From NCBI RefSeq assembly GCF_023656565.1, contig NZ_JAMOKG010000002.1, forward strand, positions 1-51,555: a stretch of DNA of 51,555 nucleotides, given 5' to 3'. Position numbers and translations under genes: made by a program. The stretch is from Flavobacterium tyrosinilyticum (GTDB taxonomy: Bacteria > Bacteroidota > Bacteroidia > Flavobacteriales > Flavobacteriaceae). Below the pieces are notes generated by a model, which ran no database searches, was not told where the DNA came from, and saw nothing but the letters and a program-made list of their open reading frames with translations. The stretch's first letter is position 1, and the number at the start of each line of letters is the position of its first letter. This document shows positions 8,782-16,706 of the stretch, piece after piece.

Positions 8782-11382
8782 ATGTTTTTTAAAATTAAAA
8801 CTTCATATCTAGTTTTACTACTTTTCCTAATCGGATTAAGTACAAATTCGTATGCCATAAATCCAGAGAAATATGTGGTCAATCAGGCTTCTGCTAGAAA
8901 CTTTCCTTTAGTAAGTAAAGGAAAAACAGCTTCGATTTTAGTTGATGATAAAGATTATGTGGGAGTTTTAAAAGTAGCAGCACATTTAGAAAATGATATT
9001 TTTCAAGTTTCAGATTTACATCCGAAAAGAATTAAAAAGATTGCTGAAGCAGAAGATTTTGTTGTCATTATTGGGACATTAGGAAAAAGTAAAATCATTA
9101 ATCAATTAGCTAAACAAGGAAAAATTACTACCATAGAACTTCAGGGAAAATGGGAAAAATTTACAACCCAAATTGTTGAAAATCCGTTTAAAGGAATTAA
9201 AAAAGCGTTGGTAATTGCAGGTTCAGATAAACGGGGAACGATTTACGGAATCTACGATTTATCGAATCAAATTGGTATTTCGCCTTGGTATTATTGGGCA
9301 GATGTTCCTGTGAAAAAACAATTGGAATTGCATGTTTTACCCGGAACTCATTCTCAGGGAGAACCAAAAGTAAAATACAGAGGAATTTTTATAAACGATG
9401 AAGCTCCTGCTTTGTCAGGTTGGGCATTTGAGAAATTTGGCGGATTCAATTCGAAATTCTACGATAAGGTTTTTGAATTAATTCTGCGAATGAAAGGCAA
9501 CTATTTATGGCCGGCGATGTGGGGAAGAATGTTTTATGTTGAAGATCCTCAGAATGCTGTTTTGGCCGATGAATATGGAATTGTAATGGGAACTTCGCAT
9601 CATGAGCCGTTAACAAGAGCGCATGCTGAATGGGGAAAATCTAACGGGAAATGGGATTTTAATACCAATTCAGAAGCCCTAATTAAATTTTGGAAAGACG
9701 GAATCAGGCGAATGGGAAATAAAGAAACTATTGTTACGGTGGGAATGCGTGGCGACGGTGACGAACCCATGACGGAAGGAACTGCGATTGAATTATTAGA
9801 AAATATTGTAAAAACTCAAAGAAATATTATTGCAGAAGTAACCAAAAAACCTGCCGAAGCAACACCTCAAATGTGGGCGCTTTACAAAGAAGTTCAGGAT
9901 TATTATGACAAAGGAATGACCGTTCCGGACGACGTAACCCTTTTATTGTGCGATGATAACTGGGGAAATATTCGAAAACTTCCTGAACTCGACGCAAAAC
10001 CAAGAAAGGGCGGTTATGGCATTTATTATCATTATGATTATGTGGGCGGGCCACGAAATTACAAATGGATTAACACCAATCAAATCGAGCGAACTTGGGA
10101 ACAGATGGATTTGGCGTACCAATATGGGGTCGATAAAATCTGGATTGTAAATGTTGGAGACATTAAACCAATGGAGTTTCCGATTGAGTTTTTCTTAGAT
10201 ATGGCGTGGAATCCTGAAAAGTTTAATGCAGGAAATTTACATTATTATGTGAATTGGGCAAAAGAGAATTTTGACAATCAATTTGCAGAAGAAATTGCGA
10301 CCATTTTGAAATTATACACCAAATATAATTCAAGAAGAAAACCCGAATTATTAGATGCCAAAACGTTTAGTGTTATCAATTATAATGAAGCAGACCGAAT
10401 TGTGGCGGAGTATCAGAAATTGGTTGAAAAAGCCATTTCGATAAACGAAAAATTAAAACCAGAATATAAGGATTCTTTTTATCAGCTCGTTTTATTTCCT
10501 GTTTTGGCAAGTGCAAATTTAAATGAAATGTATGTTGCAACAGCTAAAAATCATTTGTATGCAGATCAAGGCAAAGCCATTGCAAATGAATATGCTGAAA
10601 AAGTAAAGGAGTTATTTGAAAAAGATGCGGAGCTTACTAATTATTATCACACTCAATTGGCAAATGGCAAATGGAATCATATGATGTCACAAACACATAT
10701 AGGTTATGATAATTGGCAGCAGCCAGATAAAAATGTGATTCCGAAAACAAGAACAATCGAAATTCCCCATAATGCTAAAGCGAGAATTTCTACTAAGGAT
10801 AATTCATCGAAAGTGGAGACATCAATAAATAAAAATCTAGATAATATTTTAGGTTTTGTTGAAAATGACGGTTACATTTCAATAGAAAGTAAAAATTATT
10901 CTAAAGCGATCAATTCTGATTCAGTAAAATGGACTATAATTCCAAATCTTGGTAAAACGAATTCTGGAATAACAATAAAGCCTTCAAATATTCATCCAAT
11001 TGGAATTTCAGAACAATCACCAAGATTAGAATATAATGTTCATTTTTTCAGTAAAGGAAAAATAAAAGTAAAAGCGTATTTTTCACCGACAATCAATTTT
11101 AAAATAGGCGACGGATTAAAATACGGAATTGGCTTTGATGATGAAAAACCGCAAATCATGAACCTCAACGCAGATTCTTCAGAGAAAGCTTGGGCAGAAT
11201 CGGTGGCCAATAATATTAAGATAATAACCTCAACTCATGAAATCGAAAAATCAGGAAATCATGTTTTGAAATTTTATGCCATTGATCCAGCTTTGGTGCT
11301 TCAGAAAATTGTAATAGAAACGGAAGCAGGAAAAGTTTTGGAGTCGTATTTGGGACCGCCAGAAAGTTTTAGGAAAGAATGA
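8782..11382 (+). CDS. GH115 xylan alpha-1,2-glucuronidase
   Basis: The 866-residue protein has a signal peptide (residues 1-25, ending NSYA) and the GH115 architecture: an N-terminal domain (about 30-180), a barrel starting at KYRGIFINDEAPALSGWAFE (about 198-217) with LRMKGNYLWPAMWGRMF and GTSHHEPLTRAHAEW, and a C-terminal sandwich region from about 670. GH115 enzymes remove (4-O-methyl-)glucuronic acid from internal and terminal xylose units, so they complement GH67, which works only at the chain end. Periplasmic or surface location is inferred from the signal. No lipobox was seen. Length fits family members of about 800-970 residues. Confidence 0.94.
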   Translation: MFFKIKTSYLVLLLFLIGLSTNSYAINPEKYVVNQASARNFPLVSKGKTASILVDDKDYVGVLKVAAHLENDIFQVSDLHPKRIKKIAEAEDFVVIIGTLGKSKIINQLAKQGKITTIELQGKWEKFTTQIVENPFKGIKKALVIAGSDKRGTIYGIYDLSNQIGISPWYYWADVPVKKQLELHVLPGTHSQGEPKVKYRGIFINDEAPALSGWAFEKFGGFNSKFYDKVFELILRMKGNYLWPAMWGRMFYVEDPQNAVLADEYGIVMGTSHHEPLTRAHAEWGKSNGKWDFNTNSEALIKFWKDGIRRMGNKETIVTVGMRGDGDEPMTEGTAIELLENIVKTQRNIIAEVTKKPAEATPQMWALYKEVQDYYDKGMTVPDDVTLLLCDDNWGNIRKLPELDAKPRKGGYGIYYHYDYVGGPRNYKWINTNQIERTWEQMDLAYQYGVDKIWIVNVGDIKPMEFPIEFFLDMAWNPEKFNAGNLHYYVNWAKENFDNQFAEEIATILKLYTKYNSRRKPELLDAKTFSVINYNEADRIVAEYQKLVEKAISINEKLKPEYKDSFYQLVLFPVLASANLNEMYVATAKNHLYADQGKAIANEYAEKVKELFEKDAELTNYYHTQLANGKWNHMMSQTHIGYDNWQQPDKNVIPKTRTIEIPHNAKARISTKDNSSKVETSINKNLDNILGFVENDGYISIESKNYSKAINSDSVKWTIIPNLGKTNSGITIKPSNIHPIGISEQSPRLEYNVHFFSKGKIKVKAYFSPTINFKIGDGLKYGIGFDDEKPQIMNLNADSSEKAWAESVANNIKIITSTHEIEKSGNHVLKFYAIDPALVLQKIVIETEAGKVLESYLGPPESFRKE

Positions 11383-11457
11383 TACGCAAAGTTTGTCATT
11401 TCTCTTAATGACAAAACTAAATGAATAAAAAACAATTAACTATTTAAACCAAAAGAT

Positions 11458-12567
11458 ATGAAATTTATTAAACCTTGTTTAGTTGCCGTCACGACTTTGC
11501 TGGCTGTTAGCTGTACATCGCAAAAAGAAACTGCTTCGTTAAAAGATGCTTACAAAGATGATTTCTATATTGGAACAGCTTTAAGCGCTGACCAAATTGA
11601 ACAAAAAGACAAAAAAGTAGATTCTTTGATTAAAAAAGAATTTAATGCGATTACAGCAGAAAATATCATGAAATCCATGTACACGCATCCACAGAAAGAT
11701 AAATATGATTTTACTTTGTCAGATAAATTTGTGGCGTATGGACAAAAGAATAAAATGTTTATTCATGGACATACCTTGATTTGGCACAGTCAATTGGCCC
11801 CTTGGATGGAAAAAATTGCCGACAGTACCGAAATGAAGGCCTTTATGAAAGAGCATATCACGACAATAGTTTCCAAATATAAGGGAAGAATCAAGTCATG
11901 GGATGTGGTAAATGAAGCATTAAACGAAGATGGAACTTTACGAAAATCCGTTTTTTTGAATACGCTTGGCGAAAAATACTTAGTTGACGCTTTCAAACTC
12001 GCAGAAAAAGCAGACCCAAAAGCGGAGTTATATTATAACGATTATAATATCGAAGAACCCGCAAAAAGAGCTGGAGCAATTGCATTAATCAAAAAAATAA
12101 AAGCTGAAGGCGGAAAAGTGGATGGAGTAGGTATTCAAGGACATTGGAGATTGCAAAGTCCATCCATTGAAGAAATTGAGAAAAGTATTTTGGAATATTC
12201 GGCTTTAGGAATCAAAGTGGCTTTTACAGAATTGGATATTACCGTTTTACCAAATCCGTGGGATTTGAAAGGCGCTGATGTAAATCAGAAATTCGAAGGA
12301 AATCCTAAAATGAATCCATATCCAGAAAAATTACCCGATTCAGTTCAAACACAATTAGCAGAGCGTTATGCATCGATTTTTAAACTATTTTTAAAACATA
12401 AAGATAAAATTAGCAGAGTTACGTTTTGGGGCGTTCATGACGGGCAATCTTGGCTAAACGATTGGCCAATTAAAGGAAGAACCAATTATCCATTACCTTT
12501 TGATAAAAACTTGCAACATAAACCAGCTTATGATAGTATTTTAAAGTTGAAAGAAACTAAAGAATAA
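11458..12567 (+). CDS. GH10 endo-1,4-beta-xylanase, lipoprotein
   Basis: The 369-residue product is a compact single-domain GH10 xylanase. It has a lipoprotein signal with lipobox ending at Cys19 (LLAVSC). Acid/base E153 lies in WDVVNEAL and the nucleophile E257 in AFTELDI; HGHTLIWHSQ and the C-terminal TFWGVHDGQSWLNDWP are standard GH10 subsite motifs. It cuts xylan or xylo-oligosaccharides to small oligomers. It is the last gene of the GH67-headed unit. No SLGN-like surface export signal follows the Cys, so it may face the periplasm, in contrast to the split GH10 at 27538. Confidence 0.95.
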   Translation: MKFIKPCLVAVTTLLAVSCTSQKETASLKDAYKDDFYIGTALSADQIEQKDKKVDSLIKKEFNAITAENIMKSMYTHPQKDKYDFTLSDKFVAYGQKNKMFIHGHTLIWHSQLAPWMEKIADSTEMKAFMKEHITTIVSKYKGRIKSWDVVNEALNEDGTLRKSVFLNTLGEKYLVDAFKLAEKADPKAELYYNDYNIEEPAKRAGAIALIKKIKAEGGKVDGVGIQGHWRLQSPSIEEIEKSILEYSALGIKVAFTELDITVLPNPWDLKGADVNQKFEGNPKMNPYPEKLPDSVQTQLAERYASIFKLFLKHKDKISRVTFWGVHDGQSWLNDWPIKGRTNYPLPFDKNLQHKPAYDSILKLKETKE

Positions 12568-12602
12568 ATGCTAAAAAAGCATAAGTTTTGAAAAAATGAT
12601 TA

Positions 12603-12614
12603 ACAATCGGTTGT
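12603..12614 (+). promoter_or_regulatory. LacI-type operator, distal copy before the GPH symporter
   Basis: ACAATCGGTTGT is the reverse-complement form of the palindrome that also occurs at 12681. Its centre lies 78 bp upstream of the centre of that site, close enough for two-site binding or looping. Confidence 0.6.
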
Positions 12615-12648
12615 GAGATGAAAAATAACTTAAATAAAGTAAACTAAA

Positions 12649-12692
12649 TTTGCATAATATGTTTTTTTGTCTAATTTTACACAACCGATTGT
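12649..12692 (+). promoter_or_regulatory. Promoter and overlapping LacI-type operator before the GPH symporter
   Basis: TTTG at 12649-12652 and TAATTTTA at 12672-12679 are 19 nt apart and fit the Bacteroidota -33/-7 pattern (TTTG, TAnnTTTG) with one mismatch. ACAACCGATTGT follows at 12681-12692, where transcription would start, so a bound LacI-type protein should block it. The 5' leader would be about 140 nt. Confidence 0.65.
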
Positions 12693-12711
12693 TTAAATTA
12701 TTATTCGTTAT

Positions 12712-12797
12712 CCTACTAGGTTTCTAAAACCTTGTAGGTATGCTTGAAAAGCAATTTGAATTAAGGGAAACCTAAAAGGTCTTGTAAACCTTTCAGG
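12712..12797 (+). repeat. Two hairpins in the symporter leader
   Basis: CCTACTAGGTTT (12712-12723) pairs with AAACCTTGTAGG (12727-12738) with one mismatch, and CCTAAAAGGT (12771-12780) pairs with ACCTTTCAGG (12788-12797) with one mismatch. Both lie between the predicted promoter and the start codon. Their wording is close to that of the terminator at 19542, so they may be worn repeat copies rather than regulators. Confidence 0.6.
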
Positions 12798-12827
12798 AAA
12801 AGAACTAACTAACCACAAAACCCACTA

Positions 12828-14261
12828 ATGACTAACATTTCACAAAAACTATCCATCAAAGAAAAAATTGGATACAGCTTAGGAGATCTTGCTGCTAATC
12901 TCGTTTTTCAAACTTTGATGACATATTTGGCCTATTTCTACACCGACATTTACGGATTATCACCAACAGATTCTTCGATCATTATGCTGATTGTTGGATT
13001 AATTGCAGCTTTTATTTTTAATCCGATCATTGGGGTTTTGGCAGACAGAACCAGTACCAAATGGGGAAAATTTAGACCTTGGATTTTAATAACGGCCATT
13101 CCGCTTGGAGTAGTGGCGTTATTAGCCTTTTCAACTCCTGATTTCTCCTATAAAGGGAAGGTAATTTATGCTGTTGTAACCTATACTTTATTATTGCTTT
13201 TTTATGCTGGAAACAATCTTCCTTATTCTGCTTTGAGCGGTGTAATTACGGGCGATATGAAAGAAAGAAACAGTATGTCGTCGTATCGTTTTGTTGCGGT
13301 GATGTTTGCTCAGTTTTTCGTTCAGGTTTTCATGCTTGGCATTATCAAAAGTGCTGGAAACGGTGATAAAGCAATTGGAATCGAAAAAGTAATGACTGCA
13401 TTGGCTATTATAGGAACGATTATGCTTCTAATTACGTTTTTAACGACCAAAGAAAGAATCATTCCGAAACCAGAACAAAAGTCAAGTGTAAAAGAAGATT
13501 TAAGCGATTTAATCAAAAATAGACCTTGGATAATTATGCTTTCGCTCACGACTTTGGTTTTTGTGACTTTGGCGATGAAAGGCGGTTCGTATGTATATTA
13601 TTTTGAGAATTATGTTGATAAGGAGCAGTTAGCCATTTTTATTCAGCCTATTTTAGATACTTTATCGAATATCGGATTGAATCATTTTGGGAATGATCCT
13701 GTTTCAGCAGGATTTGGTTTATTCAATGCAGGTGGAATTATCTTTATGATTGTTGGTATTACCTTGTCCAAAAATCTCGCAGACAAATATGGAAAACGAA
13801 ATGTTTTCGGCGTATTTTTATTCATTTCGACTTTGTTCATTATAGCATTCTATTTTTATCCTCCAACATCAATTAGTCTGATGTTTTTCTCTCAGATTTT
13901 ACACGGATTTTTCTATGGAATAACGATCCCAATTCTTTGGGCAATGATTGCCGATGTGGCCGATTATTCAGAATGGTTAAATAACCGCCGTGCAACTGCG
14001 ATTATATTCTCTGCAATGATGGTTGGATTAAAAACAGGACTGAGCGTGGGAGGTGCTTTAACTACTTTATTTTTAGGTTATTTTCACTATATTCCAAATG
14101 CACCAGAACAGTCTCAAACAGCCATAAACGGAATCAAATTACTAGTGAGTATTTTCCCTGCAATCCCTTTTTTAATTGGAGCAGGATTGTTGTTTTTCTA
14201 TAAAATCAATAAAGAAATGGAAGTACAGATTGAAACCGAATTAAAAGAAAGAAGAGCTTAA
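12828..14261 (+). CDS. GPH-family sugar:cation symporter (xyloside transporter)
   Basis: The 477-residue membrane protein has about 12 hydrophobic segments and the glycoside-pentoside-hexuronide family signatures KIGYSLGDLAANLVFQTL near the N-terminus and GVLADRTSTKWGKFRPWIL at about 74-92. These MFS-related symporters carry xylosides, xylose, melibiose or glucuronides with H+ or Na+. It should move xylo-oligosaccharides or xylose from periplasm to cytosol. It is followed 20 bp later by an unsecreted GH43 enzyme, which implies that oligomers rather than only xylose are imported. Two operator copies and a promoter lie upstream. The exact substrate is inference. Confidence 0.93.
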   Translation: MTNISQKLSIKEKIGYSLGDLAANLVFQTLMTYLAYFYTDIYGLSPTDSSIIMLIVGLIAAFIFNPIIGVLADRTSTKWGKFRPWILITAIPLGVVALLAFSTPDFSYKGKVIYAVVTYTLLLLFYAGNNLPYSALSGVITGDMKERNSMSSYRFVAVMFAQFFVQVFMLGIIKSAGNGDKAIGIEKVMTALAIIGTIMLLITFLTTKERIIPKPEQKSSVKEDLSDLIKNRPWIIMLSLTTLVFVTLAMKGGSYVYYFENYVDKEQLAIFIQPILDTLSNIGLNHFGNDPVSAGFGLFNAGGIIFMIVGITLSKNLADKYGKRNVFGVFLFISTLFIIAFYFYPPTSISLMFFSQILHGFFYGITIPILWAMIADVADYSEWLNNRRATAIIFSAMMVGLKTGLSVGGALTTLFLGYFHYIPNAPEQSQTAINGIKLLVSIFPAIPFLIGAGLLFFYKINKEMEVQIETELKERRA

Positions 14262-14281
14262 TTATTTAAACAAAATATAGT

Positions 14282-15313
14282 ATGCCTGAAGATAGCATTG
14301 AACACATTAATTTTGAAGAAATTAATGACTTGGCGATTTCAAAGCCTTTAGTATCCCATATGTACACAGCCGATCCTTCGGCACATGTATTTAACGGAAA
14401 AATTTACATTTACCCATCTCATGATATTGATGCCGGAATTCCGTTTAATGATAATGGCGATCATTTTGGAATGGAAGATTATCATGTTTTTTCGATGGAA
14501 GATATTTCGTCAGAAGTAGTTGATAATGGCGTTGCATTGCATGTAGATGATGTTGCCTGGGCCGAAAAACAAATGTGGGCACCTGACGCAGCGCATAAAA
14601 ACGGAAAGTACTATTTGTATTTCCCTGCTAAGCGTGCCAACGGAATTTTTCAGATTGGCGTTGCCATTTCAGATTCGCCAGTTGGGCCTTTTGTTCCCGA
14701 AAAAGAAGCGATTAAAGGAAGTTATAGTATTGACCCGGCCGTTTTTGAAGACGGAGGAAAACATTATATTTATTTTGGCGGAATCTGGGGAGGACAGCTT
14801 CAAAAATACCGTAATAATCAATACGATAAGAATAACGAAGAACCTTTGTCGGGTGAAAAAGCTCTCGGGCCAATAGTCGCTTTGTTGCGAGACGATATGC
14901 TCGAATTTGCTGAAGAACCAAAAGAGATTAAAATTTTGGATGAAAACGGAAATGAGATTTTGGCAGGTGATAATGCCCGTCGTTTTTTTGAAGCTTCTTG
15001 GGTTCATAAATACAACGGAAAATATTATTTCTCATATTCAACAGGAGACACCCATTTTATCTGTTATGCTATTGGAGATAATCCTTATGGACCATTTACC
15101 TATCAGGGAAGAATTTTAAATCCTGTTGTGGGTTGGACATCGCATCATTCGATTTGTGAGGTAGAAGGTGAGTGGTATTTGTTTTATCACGATTCGAGTT
15201 TGTCAAAAGGTGTAACGCATTTGCGTAGCATGAAAGTAACCAAAATAGATTATCTGGAAGATGGTTCGATTATTACGATTGATCCTTACGGAATAAGAAG
15301 ATTAATTGATTAA
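14282..15313 (+). CDS. Cytosolic GH43 beta-xylosidase / arabinofuranosidase
   Basis: The 343-residue enzyme has a five-bladed GH43 fold with the expected three carboxylates: D31 in YTADPSAHVF (base), D151 in SIDPAVF (pKa modulator) and E237 in FEASWVHK (acid). There is no signal peptide, so it works in the cytosol on imported oligomers. The form, with MWAPDAAHKNGKYYLYFPA and a C-terminal RSMKV, resembles the group often annotated as xylan 1,4-beta-xylosidase (GH43 subfamily 1-like). Release of arabinofuranose is a real alternative. It is translated with the GPH symporter. Confidence 0.9.
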   Translation: MPEDSIEHINFEEINDLAISKPLVSHMYTADPSAHVFNGKIYIYPSHDIDAGIPFNDNGDHFGMEDYHVFSMEDISSEVVDNGVALHVDDVAWAEKQMWAPDAAHKNGKYYLYFPAKRANGIFQIGVAISDSPVGPFVPEKEAIKGSYSIDPAVFEDGGKHYIYFGGIWGGQLQKYRNNQYDKNNEEPLSGEKALGPIVALLRDDMLEFAEEPKEIKILDENGNEILAGDNARRFFEASWVHKYNGKYYFSYSTGDTHFICYAIGDNPYGPFTYQGRILNPVVGWTSHHSICEVEGEWYLFYHDSSLSKGVTHLRSMKVTKIDYLEDGSIITIDPYGIRRLID

Positions 15314-15344
15314 GATTTTTGTCTAAAAAAATTTAATAAAAATT

Positions 15345-15356
15345 ACAATCGGTTGT
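15345..15356 (+). promoter_or_regulatory. LacI-type operator between GH43 and xylR
   Basis: ACAATCGGTTGT is a perfect member of the six-copy palindrome family. It lies 32 bp after the GH43 stop and about 340 bp before the xylR start, so it may serve the xylR-xylB-xylA unit. No convincing promoter element lies next to it, and repeats fill the space between. Confidence 0.5.
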
Positions 15357-15379
15357 GTTGTTTGGATTTTTGCTTTTTT

Positions 15380-15453
15380 TGTCATCGAGGAACGACGCAA
15401 TCACATTTGCTGAATCAAATTGTAGTGAGGTTGATTCGTTCCTCGCAATGACA
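15380..15453. repeat. 74-bp inverted-repeat element
   Basis: TGTCAT with GAGGAACGA on the left (15380-15395) mirrors TCGTTCCTC with AATGACA on the right (15437-15453), with a one-base offset. This is the same terminal wording (TGTCAT...ATGACA) as the 103-bp element at 19918, so both may be members of one MITE-like family. Confidence 0.7.
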
Positions 15454-15487
15454 GCCGTTATTATGAAAATGTTTTCTGAAGCCTTTT

Positions 15488-15585
15488 CACGTGAGGGATA
15501 GCAGTGGAAAGCCCGCAGCCTGACGAAGGAAGTGCGAGGACTTGCAACGAATAGCCCGACCCGCCTTTTTCGGCGGGACACGCCC
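15488..15585 (+). repeat. Structured GC-rich intergenic element with terminator hairpin
   Basis: This stretch is markedly GC-richer than its surroundings. It holds GTGAGGGATAGCAGTGG, AAGCCCGCAGCC, GCGAGGACTTGCAACG and ATAGCCCGACC. It ends in a hairpin of CCCGCC (15560-15565) with GGCGGG (15572-15577), followed by ACACGCCC. I recall very similar intergenic elements in many Flavobacteria, often after genes, so it is likely a dispersed repeat or structured RNA rather than unique sequence. A minus-strand open frame across it (15333-15587) looks spurious. Confidence 0.6.
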
Positions 15586-15675
15586 AAATTATTAGAACAA
15601 AAAAGAGCTTAAAAAAAATAACATATTTCATGTGAAAAATAATTTTTTATAAAAGTTTTTTAGCTACTTTAGCAT

Positions 15676-15695
15676 AACAGAACGGAACAGAACGG
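15676..15695 (+). repeat. Tandem 10-bp direct repeat at the xylR start
   Basis: AACAGAACGG occurs twice back to back, ending one base before the ATG at 15697. It lies over the expected ribosome-contact region and could be an operator for XylR autoregulation or part of translation initiation. Confidence 0.6.
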
Positions 15696-15696
15696 T

Positions 15697-16704
15697 ATGC
15701 TAAAAGAAGAAGAAAAATTTGAGTTTATAATGAATCACGAAAGTGATATTCCGAAGTATCAGCAATTGGTTGACGGAATTACGAATGCAATTGCGGAGAA
15801 CATTTTGCAAAAGGGAGATTTGCTTCCGTCTGTGAATGTGATCTGTAAGACCTATCAGCTTTCTAGGGATACGGTTTTTAAGGCGTATTCTATTCTGAAA
15901 GACCAAAAAGTAATTGATTCTGTCCCAAACAAAGGCTATTATGTAGCAGGAGAAACGAGAAAAGTGCTTTTGGTTTTAGATACGTTTAAGGCTTATAAAG
16001 AGGTTTTATATCATTCGGTTGTGAATAATCTGCCTGATAATGTGATTATTGATGTGCAGTTTCATCATTATAATATTGATGTTTTTAAAACCATTATTAA
16101 TAACGGAATTGGGAAGTATTACAAATATGTGGTGATGAATTTTGATCACGCGGCTATTGCTCCAGCATTATCAGCGATTTCAAAAGATAAGTTGCTTTTG
16201 ATTGATTGGAACATCAGAGCTGATAAAACGAGTAATTATGTTTTTCAGGATTTTGGAAAGGCGTTTTATGAATCATTGAGAGAGGCAGTTGATTTGTTTA
16301 AAAAGTACAAAAAGATACAATTTGTGTATCCAGATTTTACCAATCATCCGTGGGAAACGGTGGAGTTTTTTAAGAAATTCTGTGCCGATTTTGGTTTTGA
16401 ATATGAGGTAATTACAGATCCAAAGAGATTCAGCATCGAAAAAGGGATTGCTTATATCAGCGTAAGCGATAGGATTTTAGGTCACTTTTTGGAACAATGC
16501 AAAGAAAATGATTTTGAACCAGGGAAAGACGTTGGATTTTTGTCATACAACGAAACCCCGATGAAGAAATTTATATATAAAGGAATTTCGGTTGTTTCAA
16601 CTGATTTTAAAGAAATGGGAACCAAAGCAGCGGCATTTATTACGCATGACGAAGATACTCAGTGTTATGTGCCGACAAAATTAATAATAAGAGAATCATT
16701 GTAA
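15697..16704 (+). CDS. xylR: GntR-type transcriptional regulator of xylose genes
   Basis: The 335-residue protein joins an N-terminal GntR winged helix (about residues 15-80, DIPKYQQLVDGITNAIAENI through LSRDTVFKAYSILKDQKVI and NKGYYVAG) to a LacI/periplasmic-binding-like effector domain (about 88-335). This is the AraR-type layout. It stands 2 bp before xylB, which strongly suggests control of xylose catabolism, probably with xylose or a phosphorylated product as ligand; that is inference. The start may be 15697 or the Met at 15730 (MNHESDIPKYQ); the later one fits the family better but the first is kept because of its position after the repeat. Confidence 0.9.
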   Translation: MLKEEEKFEFIMNHESDIPKYQQLVDGITNAIAENILQKGDLLPSVNVICKTYQLSRDTVFKAYSILKDQKVIDSVPNKGYYVAGETRKVLLVLDTFKAYKEVLYHSVVNNLPDNVIIDVQFHHYNIDVFKTIINNGIGKYYKYVVMNFDHAAIAPALSAISKDKLLLIDWNIRADKTSNYVFQDFGKAFYESLREAVDLFKKYKKIQFVYPDFTNHPWETVEFFKKFCADFGFEYEVITDPKRFSIEKGIAYISVSDRILGHFLEQCKENDFEPGKDVGFLSYNETPMKKFIYKGISVVSTDFKEMGTKAAAFITHDEDTQCYVPTKLIIRESL

Positions 16705-16706
16705 GT

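Noticed and set aside
15333..15587. Minus-strand open frame of 84 codons
   Set aside because: It runs over an operator, an inverted repeat and the GC-rich element; the Arg-rich product reflects the repeats and has no start context.
16662..16706. Longer N-terminus for xylulokinase
   Set aside because: It would overlap xylR, and the family N-terminus YIGYDIGSS begins right at the Met at 16707.
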